Below are positions 16,840 to 26,739 of a stretch of DNA of 64,000 nucleotides, one piece after another. The stretch's first letter is position 1. Each line of letters begins with the position of its first letter. The position numbers and the translations under genes were made by a program. Under the pieces are notes generated by a model. It saw only the letters and a program-made list of their open reading frames with translations, ran no database searches and had not been told where the DNA came from. The stretch is from Roseicyclus mahoneyensis (lineage in GTDB: Bacteria; Pseudomonadota; Alphaproteobacteria; Rhodobacterales; Rhodobacteraceae): the NCBI RefSeq assembly GCF_003148775.1, contig NZ_QGGW01000001.1, forward strand, positions 953,228-1,017,227, written 5' to 3'.

Positions 16840-18138
16840 TCAACGTGGCAAGACCAGATCCACCCGCAACCCGCCCAGATCGGCACTGTCGCGCAAGGAA
16901 AGACTGCCGCCGTGGCGCTGCGCGATGTCGCGCGCGATGGCCAGACCGAGGCCGACGCCCGATCCCTTGTCCTGATTGCGCGCCGCATCCAGCCGCGCGA
17001 AGGGCTTGAGCGCTTCGGCGCGGCGCTCGGGCGGGATGCCGGGCCCGTCATCCTCGACGGTGAAGCGGATCGCGCGATCCGCAAGCACCACGGTCAGCCG
17101 TGCATGGACACCATAGCGCAGCGCGTTCGACACGAGGTTGGACAGGCACCGCCGCACCGCCTGCGGCCGCAACAGCACCGGCTCCGACAGATCCGGTGCC
17201 GTCAGGCTGATCTGCCCGCCGATCCGTTTCGCATCGGCCACGATCTGGTCCGCCAAGGTGACGGGATCGGTAAGCACGGGATCATCCAGCGCCTCGCCGC
17301 GGGCGAAATCGAGGAAGGTCGCCAACAGCGCCTCCATCTCTTCCACGTCCCGCAGCAAGGCCGCGACATCGGCATCTTGATCCAGAATCGACAGGCCCAG
17401 TTTCATCCGCGTCAGCGGCGTGCGCAGGTCATGACTGACCCCCGAGAGCATCAAGGTGCGCTGTTCGAGCATCGCCTCGATCCGGCCACGCATGTCGAGA
17501 AAGGCACGGCCCGCGCTGCGCACCTCGGTTGCGCCCGAGGGATGATATTCGACCACCTGCCCCTTGCCGAACGCTTCGGAAGCCAGCGCAAGCCGTCGGA
17601 TCGGCTTGAGCTGGTTGCGCAAGAAGATATAGGCCACCCAGGTCATGAAGAGACCGAAGAACACCATAAGCACCAGCAATTGATGCGGGTTCGACGCCGA
17701 CATGCGCCGCCGCGGCACCGACAGCGCCACGATTTCGTCGCCCGCCCTCAACGCCACGACAGGAAAGCGTTCGTCGGTCATCAGATCGACCGCGACCAGA
17801 TCGGGCAAGTCGCGGCGCAGAACACGGATCGCTTCGATTCCGGTCAGGTCGTAGACCAGCCGCCGGTCGGCGGTCAGGCCCTCGGCAGCCGGGGCAATGG
17901 TGATCTGCAGGGCAAGCGCCGTGTCTTCGGCCGGGCCGCCACTGGCGATCTGGTCGCGCACAAGCGCCAAGTCTAGCACCAGCGCGGTTGTCATCTGCGC
18001 CGCCACATCACGGAAATAGCGTTGCAGGATCTGGCCCGAGACGACAATCTGCAAGGTGACGATCGGCACAAGCAAGATCAGCGCGGCCCGGCCATACAGC
18101 CCCCGCGGCATCATCCGTTTGAGCCAACCGAAATCCAT
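16840..18138 (-). CDS. EnvZ-like sensor histidine kinase
   Basis: This 432-residue inner-membrane kinase has a membrane helix at residues 15-36, a periplasmic sensor loop, a second helix near 155-175 and a HAMP linker. The HisKA domain has the phosphorylated His236 in GVSHDLRTPLTRM, and the ATPase domain has NLVSNALRYG, DDGPGIPPE and GVGLGLAIARDI. The overall form is that of EnvZ-type kinases in Rhodobacterales. No response regulator is adjacent, so its partner must be elsewhere. I chose ATG 18138 because family members start within a few residues of WLKRMMPRGLYGR; the longer frame to 18261 antisenses the divergent MBL gene. Confidence 0.9.
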   Translation of the reverse strand: MDFGWLKRMMPRGLYGRAALILLVPIVTLQIVVSGQILQRYFRDVAAQMTTALVLDLALVRDQIASGGPAEDTALALQITIAPAAEGLTADRRLVYDLTGIEAIRVLRRDLPDLVAVDLMTDERFPVVALRAGDEIVALSVPRRRMSASNPHQLLVLMVFFGLFMTWVAYIFLRNQLKPIRRLALASEAFGKGQVVEYHPSGATEVRSAGRAFLDMRGRIEAMLEQRTLMLSGVSHDLRTPLTRMKLGLSILDQDADVAALLRDVEEMEALLATFLDFARGEALDDPVLTDPVTLADQIVADAKRIGGQISLTAPDLSEPVLLRPQAVRRCLSNLVSNALRYGVHARLTVVLADRAIRFTVEDDGPGIPPERRAEALKPFARLDAARNQDKGSGVGLGLAIARDIAQRHGGSLSLRDSADLGGLRVDLVLPR

Positions 18139-18166
18139 GGGACCAGATAACCGGGCGGGCGCGAGG

Positions 18167-19060
18167 ATGGAAAGCGAAAGCGGCGTAGTGTGGCTGGAAC
18201 CCGGGCTCAGGCGGCTGACGGCTCCCAACCCGTCGCCGATGACCTTTCGCGGAACCAACACCTATATCGTGGGTACGGGTGAGGTCGCAGTGATAGACCC
18301 CGGCCCCGATCACGCAGGCCACATGGACGCGATCCTAGGCGCGCTCACGCCGGGCGAGCGGATCGGCGCAATCCTCGTCACCCATTCGCACCGCGACCAT
18401 TCCCCTCTCGCCCGGCGCCTGTCGCAACAGACCGGCGCGCCCGTGCTGGCGGCGGGCCCCTCGGATTGGGGCCGCAGCGCGGTGATGGCGGCCCTTGCCG
18501 CATCGACCGGTATCGGTGGTGGCGAAGGGGTGGACCGCGATTTCGTGCCCGACGCCCGGATCGCGGAGGGCGATATCGTAGCGGGAGACTGGGGCGAGAT
18601 CGCAGCGCTGGAGACGCCCGGTCACATGGCCAACCACCTCAGCTTTGCCTGGAAAGGCGCTGTCTTTACAGGGGATCTTGTGATGGGGTGGTCGACCTCC
18701 CTGGTCTCGCCGCCCGACGGCGACATGGGCGCCTTCATGGCATCTTGCCGCAAACTGGCCAGACGGGAGGACCGCGTCTTTCACCCCGGTCACGGCGACC
18801 CCGTGACGGCACCGCGGTCGCGACTGGCCGACCTCATCGCCCACCGCGAGGCCCGCGAGGCGCAGATCCTGAACGCCCTCTCCACCACCGCGCCAACCAC
18901 GGCCAGCGCCATAGCCTTGCAGATCTACACCAACATCCCCGCCAACCTGTTGCCCGCGGCGGAGCGTAATGTCCTTGCCCACCTCATTGATCTTGAAGGA
19001 AGAAATCTTGTGGTCGCGACCGCGCAGATCGGTGTCGCCGCGCCATTTCTCAGACGCTGA
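18167..19060 (+). CDS. MBL-fold metallo-hydrolase (LACTB2/beta-lactamase-like)
   Basis: This 297-residue cytoplasmic hydrolase has the metallo-beta-lactamase metal motif THSHRDH, then ETPGHMANHL, FTGDLVMGW and HPGHGDPV, which together supply a two-metal site. A C-terminal winged-helix-like segment follows (ILNALSTTAPTTASAIA to NVLAHLIDLEGRN), typical of the LACTB2-like subgroup, some of which are nucleases or thioesterases. I chose ATG 18167, with gcgagg directly upstream; ATG 18137 is an in-frame alternative. The gene is divergent from the histidine kinase and is followed by a hairpin and tRNA-Asn. Confidence 0.88.
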   Translation: MESESGVVWLEPGLRRLTAPNPSPMTFRGTNTYIVGTGEVAVIDPGPDHAGHMDAILGALTPGERIGAILVTHSHRDHSPLARRLSQQTGAPVLAAGPSDWGRSAVMAALAASTGIGGGEGVDRDFVPDARIAEGDIVAGDWGEIAALETPGHMANHLSFAWKGAVFTGDLVMGWSTSLVSPPDGDMGAFMASCRKLARREDRVFHPGHGDPVTAPRSRLADLIAHREAREAQILNALSTTAPTTASAIALQIYTNIPANLLPAAERNVLAHLIDLEGRNLVVATAQIGVAAPFLRR

Positions 19061-19064
19061 TCGC

Positions 19065-19087
19065 GGCGGGATTTTTTCCATCCCGCC
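19065..19087 (+). terminator. Hairpin between the MBL-fold gene and tRNA-Asn
   Basis: An 8-bp perfect stem (19065-19072 with 19080-19087) lies four bases after the stop codon. The T-rich run is inside the loop rather than after the stem, so termination strength is uncertain. Confidence 0.45.
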
Positions 19088-19090
19088 CTC

Positions 19091-19119
19091 TGGACGCTGC
19101 GAATCCCACTTGCTATACG
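19091..19119 (+). promoter_or_regulatory. Probable promoter of tRNA-Asn
   Basis: A -35-like TGGACG (19091-19096) and a -10-like TATACG (19114-19119) are separated by 17 bases. The -10 box ends 10 bases before the mature 5' end of the tRNA. Confidence 0.4.
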
Positions 19120-19129
19120 CAGCCTCAGT

Positions 19130-19204
19130 TCCGGCGTAGCTCAGCGGTAGAGCAGTTGACTGTTAATCAATTGGTCGTAGGTTCGATCCCTACCGCCGGA
19201 GCCA
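19130..19204 (+). tRNA. tRNA-Asn(GTT)
   Basis: A complete cloverleaf can be drawn. The 7-bp acceptor stem pairs TCCGGCG with CGCCGGA, followed by discriminator G and an encoded CCA at 19202-19204. The D arm contains AGCTCAGCGGTAGAGC, the anticodon loop CTGTTAA gives anticodon GTT, and the T arm contains GGTTCGATCCC. It reads asparagine codons. Confidence 0.97.
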
Positions 19205-19383
19205 AAAATACCGCAATGACAAGACATCTCAGGTGGCCTCCACGCCACACTGGGATACATGGCGCGTGACTTGCGGAGGATCACTGCGGGGTGCTCGTGA
19301 TGCCCGCAGGTTGCGCCTTGATCAAACGCGCGCTGCCAGGGCGAGAGACGCGGGACGGTGCGCAGCGCGGTTGTCACCTTGCA

Positions 19384-20955
19384 TCAGGAGGTCCCAAGGC
19401 GGCCGGGTTCGCGTGCGGCTACCATTGCAATCCGCGCATTGGGATGCCCTGACACCGCTTCATTCCATGCGTTCCACATGACGACCTTCGTTTCCGGAAA
19501 ACCGAGACTTCCGAGAATGTGTCGCAAGACGGTCGGCCCGCTTGGAAGCCAGGCAAGACCATGCACACCAGACATCACGGTCTCGGTCGACTCGAACTTG
19601 AGAGACAGGGCCGGACGGTCTTCGGGATCGTTCGGGCCTGTGGCGACGGCGGTGTTCACGACGATCAGATCGCGGGTCTTGTCGGCCGCGATCTTCAGGC
19701 CGCGGACCGGATCGGGCAGATGATAGAGCAGCCCCGAAAACCAGGTCACGTCGAACATTTCCTCCATCGCCTCCAGATCCAGCAGATCGGCGACCTCGAA
19801 TTGCATGCCATCGCCGCCTCCTTCCCGCCGGGCGGCAACGAACCTGGCCTGATCTATCCAGTGCTGGCGCACATCGAAGCCATAGGTCCGATCCGCGCCG
19901 GCATCCTTGGCCGCAAAGCAGTAGCCGCCCGCGTTGCACCCGCAATCCAGAAAGGAGCGGCCCGCCATGCCGTCGGGAAAGAAACTGTGCATCTGCTTTT
20001 CGAAGACGTCCAAAGGCCGCGTCACCGAGACATTTCCATTGTCCGACTTATCATGAAGGGCAAGGCCGGTTGAGACCTCGGTGTTCAGGTCGATGTCATG
20101 GTGCCAGGGGCCATGCGCCTCGACCTCTCGAAGCAGCGACACTGCCTTGTCGGACAATGCCGCCCTACGCGCCGCAAAACGGGCACGTGCCACCGGAACC
20201 ACGAGGTTGAACGGGGCGTCGCCCCAATCAACTGCGGACAAGGCCTCGTACAGAAGGATGTCGTCGGAATTCTTCTGGATCACAAGCGGGCCGAATCTTT
20301 CAAGCAGGTCTTCGATCAAGGCCTTGTTGGGGCTTTCGTTGACGCGGGCAGGCGGCGCGGGCGCAAGGTCAAGACGCCGCACAAACCGGTCGAAATCGGC
20401 ATCGAAGGTTTCGGTAAAGGCGACGTGGTCGAAGTTTTGCAAAACGTGTTCGATCGTCTCCTCTACAGTGGCTCCCTTGAAGGGCCGCAGGTATTTGACC
20501 TGCTTGTTGCTCTGGACCGGGTCTTCGAGGAACGTCGTGAAGCTGGGATACCTTTCGACAAAAGCGTCCCTGTCGCTGTGGCGCGCGGACGTGCTGTAGG
20601 CATAATCCGACAGCATGCGGATGACGGGATCCCTCAGTGTCGTTGTCACGATCAGGTCGTCACGCCTTGCGGCGATCAGATCGGCGATAGCGGTGTAGTG
20701 ATAGTGACCGGTGACGCATTTCGGAAAGCTCGGGTCGAGATCGTCGAAGACGGTCATGGCCAGGGCCCGCAGCTGCGCCTGCCTCGGCAAGCCCCTGTGA
20801 TGGGGCGCATCTATCCCGATCAGGTTGTCCTTGCGCAGCACCTTCGGCAGCGTCTGGCCGATTCGTCTACGGAAGGTGGAGCCTGCAGTCTTGGGGATAT
20901 GGATGTTGACGATGGTGGATTTCACGCAAGACAAGACATCATCCTCCGGGGACAC
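19384..20955 (-). CDS. Sulfotransferase fused to SAM-dependent methyltransferase
   Basis: This 523-residue protein appears to join two decorating activities. Residues about 14-250 are a sulfotransferase family 2-like domain: HIPKTAGST (19-27) is the 5'-phosphosulfate loop for PAPS, and LRDPVIRMLSDY (107-118) is the 3'-phosphate site. Residues about 275-523 are a class I methyltransferase with GPWHHDIDL, motif I FLDCGCNAGGYCF (335-347) and DVTWFSGLLYHLPDP. The N-terminal half is a homologue of the gene at 21075, and the C-terminal half is a homologue of domain 1 of the 28703 gene. The start is uncertain: GTG 20955, or TTG 20934 eight bases after ggagg, or GTG 20925. It probably sulfates and methylates a glycan, but the acceptor is unknown. 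Confidence 0.85.
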   Translation of the reverse strand: MSPEDDVLSCVKSTIVNIHIPKTAGSTFRRRIGQTLPKVLRKDNLIGIDAPHHRGLPRQAQLRALAMTVFDDLDPSFPKCVTGHYHYTAIADLIAARRDDLIVTTTLRDPVIRMLSDYAYSTSARHSDRDAFVERYPSFTTFLEDPVQSNKQVKYLRPFKGATVEETIEHVLQNFDHVAFTETFDADFDRFVRRLDLAPAPPARVNESPNKALIEDLLERFGPLVIQKNSDDILLYEALSAVDWGDAPFNLVVPVARARFAARRAALSDKAVSLLREVEAHGPWHHDIDLNTEVSTGLALHDKSDNGNVSVTRPLDVFEKQMHSFFPDGMAGRSFLDCGCNAGGYCFAAKDAGADRTYGFDVRQHWIDQARFVAARREGGGDGMQFEVADLLDLEAMEEMFDVTWFSGLLYHLPDPVRGLKIAADKTRDLIVVNTAVATGPNDPEDRPALSLKFESTETVMSGVHGLAWLPSGPTVLRHILGSLGFPETKVVMWNAWNEAVSGHPNARIAMVAAREPGRLGTS

Positions 20956-21074
20956 GGAAAGGGTTAGAGTTCAGGCGGTCGACCCGCCGGCTCGACAGCC
21001 ACGCGCGGATCGGTCCGGCGATCAAGAGCGCCTTGGGCGGATGCCGGGTCTTCATGGCGGGATGCGATCATGGT

Positions 21075-21788
21075 CTATCGCGGGAAACGTCGATGCCGGG
21101 CCACCGCGTCATAAAGCGCGATGTCGGGTGCCAGGATCTCTTCAAGCAGGGCGCGGTGCCTCTCGTAGGCCATATCGGCAGGGTTGCGGTCCACGCTGAC
21201 ATTTTGTGCCGGCTGCGGAAGGTAGGGCGCATGGATCGCGTCGAAAAGCTGGCCCACATCGGCCTCGAACCGTTCTGTCAGGCCAATGAAATCAATATTT
21301 TGCAAGGCATTCGCAATCGTCAGGTCAAGTGGCGCGTTCTCGAAGGGCCGCAGGTAATCGACCTGCTTGTTCATCTCGCCGCTGTTGCGGGTGTAGGCTT
21401 CAAGGGTCGGATAGGCATCGCGGAACGCGTCGCTTCCGGGATGTCTGCCGGAAGCGGAATAATAGTAATCCGAGAGGGTCCGGCGCACCGGGTCCCGCAG
21501 AAAGGTGATCACCGAGACCTTGTTGCGACGTTGACCCAGCAAAGGCACGATGTCGCGATAGCGGAAGTGACCGGAGATGACCTGAAGGCCGTCCTCGAAC
21601 AGTTCGGGCAGGCGTCGCGCGGCCGAGGCTGCCAGTCCTTCGAAATACGGCAGGCCCTTTTGCGGGTCGTCAACGCCTATCAATTTGCGGGATGATCCAT
21701 GGACGCTGCCCAGTGCATGGGCCAGCACGGCGCGCAAGCTGGACCCCGCCGTTTTCGGAACGTGGATCAAGACGACCTTGCCGTTCAT
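21075..21788 (-). CDS. Sulfotransferase family 2 protein
   Basis: This 237-residue protein is a single-domain PAPS-dependent sulfotransferase. HVPKTAGSS (residues 9-17) is the phosphosulfate loop, and LRDPVRRTLSDYYY supplies the 3'-phosphate-binding Arg and Ser. The segment KQVDYLRPFENAP also occurs, nearly unchanged, in the fused gene at 19384, so the two are paralogues. No membrane segment is visible, so it would act in the cytosol on a nucleotide- or lipid-linked saccharide. It lies upstream of the fusion gene on the same strand, 119 bases away. It is divergent from the sugar-nucleotide and glycosyltransferase operon beginning at 21970. ATG 21788 is the only start before the loop. Confidence 0.87.
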   Translation of the reverse strand: MNGKVVLIHVPKTAGSSLRAVLAHALGSVHGSSRKLIGVDDPQKGLPYFEGLAASAARRLPELFEDGLQVISGHFRYRDIVPLLGQRRNKVSVITFLRDPVRRTLSDYYYSASGRHPGSDAFRDAYPTLEAYTRNSGEMNKQVDYLRPFENAPLDLTIANALQNIDFIGLTERFEADVGQLFDAIHAPYLPQPAQNVSVDRNPADMAYERHRALLEEILAPDIALYDAVARHRRFPR

Positions 21789-21969
21789 CCGTCGCCCTTC
21801 GCCATTCGACCGGCGGACCGTTCGCGTGTCGCAGTATTACGCTATGCAAACGATAAAGGAATTGACCCACTTCGCAATAGCGACAATGCTTGAGCCATTA
21901 GAAGTACCCCTGTGCACGGCATCATTGCTGCATGGCGGCGGTCCGACCCTTTGGTGTGAGTACGGGCGC

Positions 21970-22929
21970 GTGAAAATATTGGTGACGGGTGCTGCCGGTT
22001 TTCTCGGATCGCACTTATGCGACCGTCTGCTTGCCGAGGGGCATGAGGTCACCGGCATCGACAATTTCCTGACCGGACATGCGCGCAATCTCGAAACGGC
22101 GCTGCAGGATCCTGCGTTCAGCTTCGTCGAGCATGACGTGATGGCCCCGTTCGACGGCCTCCATGACCAGATCTACCACCTTGCGTCGCCGGCCTCGCCA
22201 CCGCTCTATCAGCTCGATCCGATCCGGACGGCCAAGATCAACTTTCTGGGGACGCTCAACGCCTTGGAACTCGCACGCAGGACTGGCGCACGGATGCTGC
22301 TCGCCTCGACCTCGGAAACCTATGGCGACCCCGAGATCCATCCACAGCCCGAAACCTATAATGGCAATGTGAACCATACCGGCCCGCGCGCCTGCTATGA
22401 CGAAGGCAAACGCATTGCCGAGACACTGACCTTCGATTTCAATCGCCATCACGGCGTCGATGTCCGCGTCGTGCGGATCTTCAACACCTATGGCCCGCGG
22501 ATGAACGCGGAAGACGGGCGCGTGATCAGCAGTTTCATCAGTCAGGCGCTTTGCGGGCAGGATATCACCGTCTTCGGCACCGGCATGCAGACGCGATCTT
22601 TCTGCTACTATGACGACCTTGTCGACGGTCTGTGCCGGATGATGAACACCAAGGAGACCCTTGGACCGGTGAACCTCGGCAACCCCGAAGAGATCACGGT
22701 CCTCGAGCTTGCCCGGACCATCATCGACATGACAGCGTCCCTCTCGGGCATTGCATCAGCGGCTCTGCCGCAAGACGATCCCAAACAGCGCCGCCCCGAC
22801 ATCACCCGGGCGCGCATGCTCTTGGGATGGGAGCCGACCGTGCCACTCCGGACAGGACTGGCTAGAACCATCGACCATCACGTGAGGCTTGCCGGGCAGA
22901 ACCGCCAAGCGGCGGGGCACGGCGCATGA
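21970..22929 (+). CDS. UDP-glucuronate decarboxylase (UDP-xylose synthase) family
   Basis: This 319-residue short-chain dehydrogenase-fold enzyme has the NAD motif TGAAGFLGS at its N-terminus and the catalytic Tyr143-x3-Lys147 in CYDEGKR. Two stretches are diagnostic of UDP-xylose synthases rather than dTDP-glucose dehydratases: [17 protein letters not shown] and [11 protein letters not shown]. It would make UDP-xylose from UDP-glucuronate for the glycosyltransferases downstream. The start is GTG 21970, which places the dinucleotide fold at residue 1; the frame is open to 21685 but that part antisenses the sulfotransferase. It overlaps galE by four bases (ATGA). Confidence 0.9.
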   Translation: MKILVTGAAGFLGSHLCDRLLAEGHEVTGIDNFLTGHARNLETALQDPAFSFVEHDVMAPFDGLHDQIYHLASPASPPLYQLDPIRTAKINFLGTLNALELARRTGARMLLASTSETYGDPEIHPQPETYNGNVNHTGPRACYDEGKRIAETLTFDFNRHHGVDVRVVRIFNTYGPRMNAEDGRVISSFISQALCGQDITVFGTGMQTRSFCYYDDLVDGLCRMMNTKETLGPVNLGNPEEITVLELARTIIDMTASLSGIASAALPQDDPKQRRPDITRARMLLGWEPTVPLRTGLARTIDHHVRLAGQNRQAAGHGA

Positions 22930-23921
22930 AGACGGTGATCGTGTTCGGGGGCGCCGGATACATCGGCAGCCATACCTGCAAGGAGTTGCATCGGAACGGA
23001 TTTGCGCCCGTGGCGTTCGACAACCTCAGCGAGGGGCAGGCGGAGTTCGTGAAATGGGGCGAGCTGATCGAGGGCGACATCCGCCGTCCCGACGAGATCG
23101 CCGCTGCCCTTTTGCGCGCGCGTCCGGTGGCAGCGATTCATTTCGCGGCCCATGCCTATGTCAGCCAATCGGTGCAAGAACCGTCGGTCTACTACAGCAA
23201 CAACGTGTCGGGTTCGCTCAATGTTGCTGAAGCGCTGCGCGCGGCGGGGGGAATACCGCTGATCTTTTCGTCGACCTGCGCAACCTATGGCGCCCCCGGA
23301 ACGGACCGGATCACCGAAGCGACACCACAGGTGCCGATCAATCCCTATGGCCGCTCGAAACTGATGGTAGAGCAGATCTTGCGCGACTTTTCGGATGCTT
23401 ACGGCCTTCGATCGGTCGCGCTTCGGTATTTCAACGCCGCCGGTGCCGACGCCGACGGGGACATCGGCGAAGCGCATCGCGACGAGACACACCTTATCCC
23501 GCGGGCGATCCTTGCCGGGCTGGGGGATATCGAGGATTTCCACGTCTTCGGCACGGATTTCGACACGCCTGACGGCTCGGCGATACGCGACTACATCCAC
23601 GTCGCAGATCTTGCCCGTGCCCATGTCGCTGCCTGCCGATACCTGCTGGACGGCGGCCGGACGGACCAGTTCAACCTTGGCGTCGGGCGGGGGTACTCCG
23701 TCCTTGAGATCATCGCCGCAGTCCAGCGTTGCCTCGGGCGTGCAGTTCCCCACATGATCGCGTCGCGCCGGGACGGCGACCCGCCACGGCTTGTGGCTGA
23801 TGCCTCGAAAGCCTCGGAAGTTCTGGGTTTTTCTCCCCGGCATGTCGATCTTGACACTATCGTCCAAAGCGCTGTCGCATGGCACTCGGCGCGACGGGGC
23901 ACCGGCGTCAGGGTCGCATAG
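22926..23921 (+). CDS. galE: UDP-glucose 4-epimerase
   Basis: This 331-residue NAD-dependent epimerase interconverts UDP-glucose and UDP-galactose or the N-acetyl forms. It has GGAGYIGS (8-15), the Ser-x24-Tyr-x3-Lys site with Ser in IFSSTCATYG and Tyr141/Lys145 in NPYGRSK, and the galE-typical RYFNAAGAD and GDGSAIRDYIHV-like segment (GSAIRDYIHVADLA). With the decarboxylase it supplies sugar nucleotides for the following glycosyltransferases. It starts inside the stop of the previous gene and is followed after four bases by the next gene, so this is one operon. Confidence 0.92.
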   Translation: MKTVIVFGGAGYIGSHTCKELHRNGFAPVAFDNLSEGQAEFVKWGELIEGDIRRPDEIAAALLRARPVAAIHFAAHAYVSQSVQEPSVYYSNNVSGSLNVAEALRAAGGIPLIFSSTCATYGAPGTDRITEATPQVPINPYGRSKLMVEQILRDFSDAYGLRSVALRYFNAAGADADGDIGEAHRDETHLIPRAILAGLGDIEDFHVFGTDFDTPDGSAIRDYIHVADLARAHVAACRYLLDGGRTDQFNLGVGRGYSVLEIIAAVQRCLGRAVPHMIASRRDGDPPRLVADASKASEVLGFSPRHVDLDTIVQSAVAWHSARRGTGVRVA

Positions 23922-23925
23922 GCGG

Positions 23926-26739
23926 ATGGCGGCGCTGGCGATGACCCCTCTCTCCTTGTTCCAAGCGCATCGCGGGTTCTTCGAGTTGGACCATGCAAGA
24001 TCCACCGACGCCGCGCTGTCGGAGGCGCGCGATGCCGTGGTGATCGAAGCCCTGCTGGACCCAGACCGGATAGATCCGCCCGCACCCAACCGCATCTTCG
24101 ACGCGGGTCACTACACGCTGGAGCGCATGAGGCTGGGCATGGACGGGCCGGTCAATCCGGTGACGCATTACCTGACGCTGGGGGCACTGCAGGGGCGCAG
24201 CATCAACGCCCTGTTCGATCGGGTCTTTTACGCCAAGACCGCGCGTGTTGCCGACCCTTCGCCGCTTGGTGCAGTCCTGCACGCGCTTGCGCATTTCGAC
24301 ACCGGGCTTGTCCGCTTCAGTCCTTTCGTCGATCCCGGTTTCCTGAGCGCGAATACTGGCAGAGGCATCGGGCCCGATTTCCTGTGCGATCTTTTCGCCG
24401 GGCGGCTCCAGCATGATCGCCCGCACCCGCTGATCGATCTGGCCCATATCCGCACGCAGGTGGAGCAGCGGTTGGACACCTTGCAAGACGCGATCTTGCA
24501 CTATTGGAACTGCGGCAAGGACCTGTCGACACACCCGCTGTTCGATGTCGATTTCTACCGGTCGCAGGTCGCGGGCCGCGATCATCTCGCCCATTCCGTC
24601 TATCACTACCTGACCAGCCAGACCCCGCCGTCGCCCCATCCGCTGTTCGATCCGGATTTTTACGCAGAAAGAGCGCGGGCTGTTCTGGGGCGGGTGCCAA
24701 ACCCATCGCTCGAGCATTTCCTCACCATAGGCCAGGCAGCAGGTCTGTCACCATCGCCCTATTTCGAGGCGACCCATTACAGGGCCCGGTCGGGCTGCGA
24801 CGAGAGCGCGCTTTTGCATTATCTCACAGGCGGGCACCGGCACTATGAGCCGCATCCCTTGATCGACATTTCGACGGCCCAGTTGCTTGAGCGCGCGCAA
24901 CCGCCCACGGGCAAGACCGTGGCCGAATTGCTTGCCACATCGCCTGCGGATGTTCCTTTGTCGGTAACACCTGATTTCAGTCCCAGCCACCATGCCAAGA
25001 TGTACCTGCCCACCGAGACGAGCCCGCAGGTCTTGCGCGAGCATTACTTCCGGTTCGGCTATCGTGCCGGCCGCCGCCCGAACGGTCTTCTCTCGATGCC
25101 CTATATCAAGGCCCAGGCGCAGCTCTTGGCCGTGGATCACCCGGACCCGCTGGCGGCCTATTTCGAACGGGGCTGGCAGCGGCGAAAGCGCCTGCTTGTG
25201 GTGCTGCCGACGATGGAGGACACGACGGTCAACCGGGCCTTCCTCGGCCTGTGCGCCGCCCAGCTTGCGAACTCCGATCTCGAGATTGTCGTCGCCACCG
25301 CCATGCCCGGCCCGATGTCGGCATCCTTCTTCGAGGTCGCGCATGTCTGGCATCTGGCCGACCCGCCCCTTCACACGATGGACCCGGCGGTTCTGCGCTC
25401 AGCCGTCACGCAGCTGGGCAGGGTGCTGGCCGCGAACCCGGCGCTCGTCACGCTTGTCGACGCGGGCGCAGGCGCTTCGGTGGTGGCGGAATTTGCGCAG
25501 TTTGGGCCGAACCTCGCCGTCTTCGGCGACACCGGGCTGTCGCGGCTGTCGCTGGAAGACGCGGCGCAGCTTGTCGATCTGACCGATCTGATCTTGTGCG
25601 ATGGGGACGCGGTCCGGCAGTTGCTTTTGACGATCAAGGAGACATCGCGACACAAGCTGGCACCCGGGCTGATGGCCGAGACAGTCAGCGTGGCACCGTC
25701 GAGCGCACGGCGCGACCGGGTGCGGCAGGCGCTGGGGCTGGATGACGCTGCTGTCGTGATCTTGTCCAGCGGCACCGGCACGCTGGCGGATGGCGCGGAC
25801 TTGTTTGGCGCGTTGGCGGGCCTGTGCGGCGACGGCGGGGACGCGTTTCAAGACGCGACGTTCCTGTGGCATGGCTCCACCGCGTCGCACCCCAACACGC
25901 CGCTGTTCTACGCCGCACATTTCGCGGGGCTTGCCGAAGGTGGCGCGGCGCGGTTCAGAAAGATCGACGCACCAGCGATCGATGCGGTGCTGTCGGCTGC
26001 CGACATCTACGTCAACCTTGGCCGCGACGGGGGCGGTGATGGCGGCGCGGCGCGGGCGGCACGGGCCGGGTTGCCTGTCTTGATGATGGAGCAGCCGACC
26101 GATGCGACTCTGGCCCATGTGATTGCGCAGAACCCTGGTCTTCTGGTCGGCCGCTACGATCTTGCGGCGGCACGCGACGTGCTGCGCCGACTGGTCAGCG
26201 ACCCTCAGGCACGGAGATTGCGTATCGTGGATGCGGAGACAACCGGGCTGCCCGGGTTCATCGCACGCACCGACGGAGCGATCAGGCGCCTTGTCCCCGA
26301 CATTGGCCTTGTTGACGCGGACCATCCCTGCATGGGCAAGATGCTTTTGATCGTGCCTGACAAATCGTTTATCGACGCATTGGCCGAGCATGCCACGCGC
26401 AAGACGACCGGGCGCGGCATGCCGATCCTCTGGTTCGATCTGGCGCGCGCGCGCGTGCCGGATATGCCACAGGGAATCGCCGCGCTGATCCATGACAGCG
26501 GGTGCCGCGAGATCGCGATTGCGGGCGCGGTAGAGGCTCTGGATGCCGCCGAGATCGAGGCGTTCGACCGGTCGGTCTTGCTGGCGCGCGGCAGCGCGGC
26601 CGAAATGGGTGTGCTCTACACGCTCGGTATGACCTTCGATCGGGTCCTGACCCGTCGACCGTCCCAGATCGAAGAGATGTCCGCGATCAACCCGCGGGTC
26701 GCGGCGTCGATGTCGGTCCTCGACTGGGGGCGTCCATGA
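23926..26739 (+). CDS. Repeat-bearing glycosyltransferase-like protein
   Basis: This 937-residue protein has no signal peptide or membrane helix. Residues about 55-310 contain six or so degenerate modules of 35-55 residues, with the core HPLFDxDFY followed by HYL about 25 residues later; HPLFDVDFYRSQ and HPLFDPDFYAER are the clearest. From about residue 420 (RKRLLVVLPTM) to the end it resembles a GT-B glycosyltransferase in outline, with VILSSGTGTLADGAD like the start of the nucleotide-sugar domain, but the usual Glu-x7-Glu motif is not evident. Its role in glycan assembly is inferred from context. ATG 23926 follows aggcgg and lies four bases after the galE stop. It overlaps the next gene by four bases. 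Confidence 0.75.
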   Translation: MAALAMTPLSLFQAHRGFFELDHARSTDAALSEARDAVVIEALLDPDRIDPPAPNRIFDAGHYTLERMRLGMDGPVNPVTHYLTLGALQGRSINALFDRVFYAKTARVADPSPLGAVLHALAHFDTGLVRFSPFVDPGFLSANTGRGIGPDFLCDLFAGRLQHDRPHPLIDLAHIRTQVEQRLDTLQDAILHYWNCGKDLSTHPLFDVDFYRSQVAGRDHLAHSVYHYLTSQTPPSPHPLFDPDFYAERARAVLGRVPNPSLEHFLTIGQAAGLSPSPYFEATHYRARSGCDESALLHYLTGGHRHYEPHPLIDISTAQLLERAQPPTGKTVAELLATSPADVPLSVTPDFSPSHHAKMYLPTETSPQVLREHYFRFGYRAGRRPNGLLSMPYIKAQAQLLAVDHPDPLAAYFERGWQRRKRLLVVLPTMEDTTVNRAFLGLCAAQLANSDLEIVVATAMPGPMSASFFEVAHVWHLADPPLHTMDPAVLRSAVTQLGRVLAANPALVTLVDAGAGASVVAEFAQFGPNLAVFGDTGLSRLSLEDAAQLVDLTDLILCDGDAVRQLLLTIKETSRHKLAPGLMAETVSVAPSSARRDRVRQALGLDDAAVVILSSGTGTLADGADLFGALAGLCGDGGDAFQDATFLWHGSTASHPNTPLFYAAHFAGLAEGGAARFRKIDAPAIDAVLSAADIYVNLGRDGGGDGGAARAARAGLPVLMMEQPTDATLAHVIAQNPGLLVGRYDLAAARDVLRRLVSDPQARRLRIVDAETTGLPGFIARTDGAIRRLVPDIGLVDADHPCMGKMLLIVPDKSFIDALAEHATRKTTGRGMPILWFDLARARVPDMPQGIAALIHDSGCREIAIAGAVEALDAAEIEAFDRSVLLARGSAAEMGVLYTLGMTFDRVLTRRPSQIEEMSAINPRVAASMSVLDWGRP

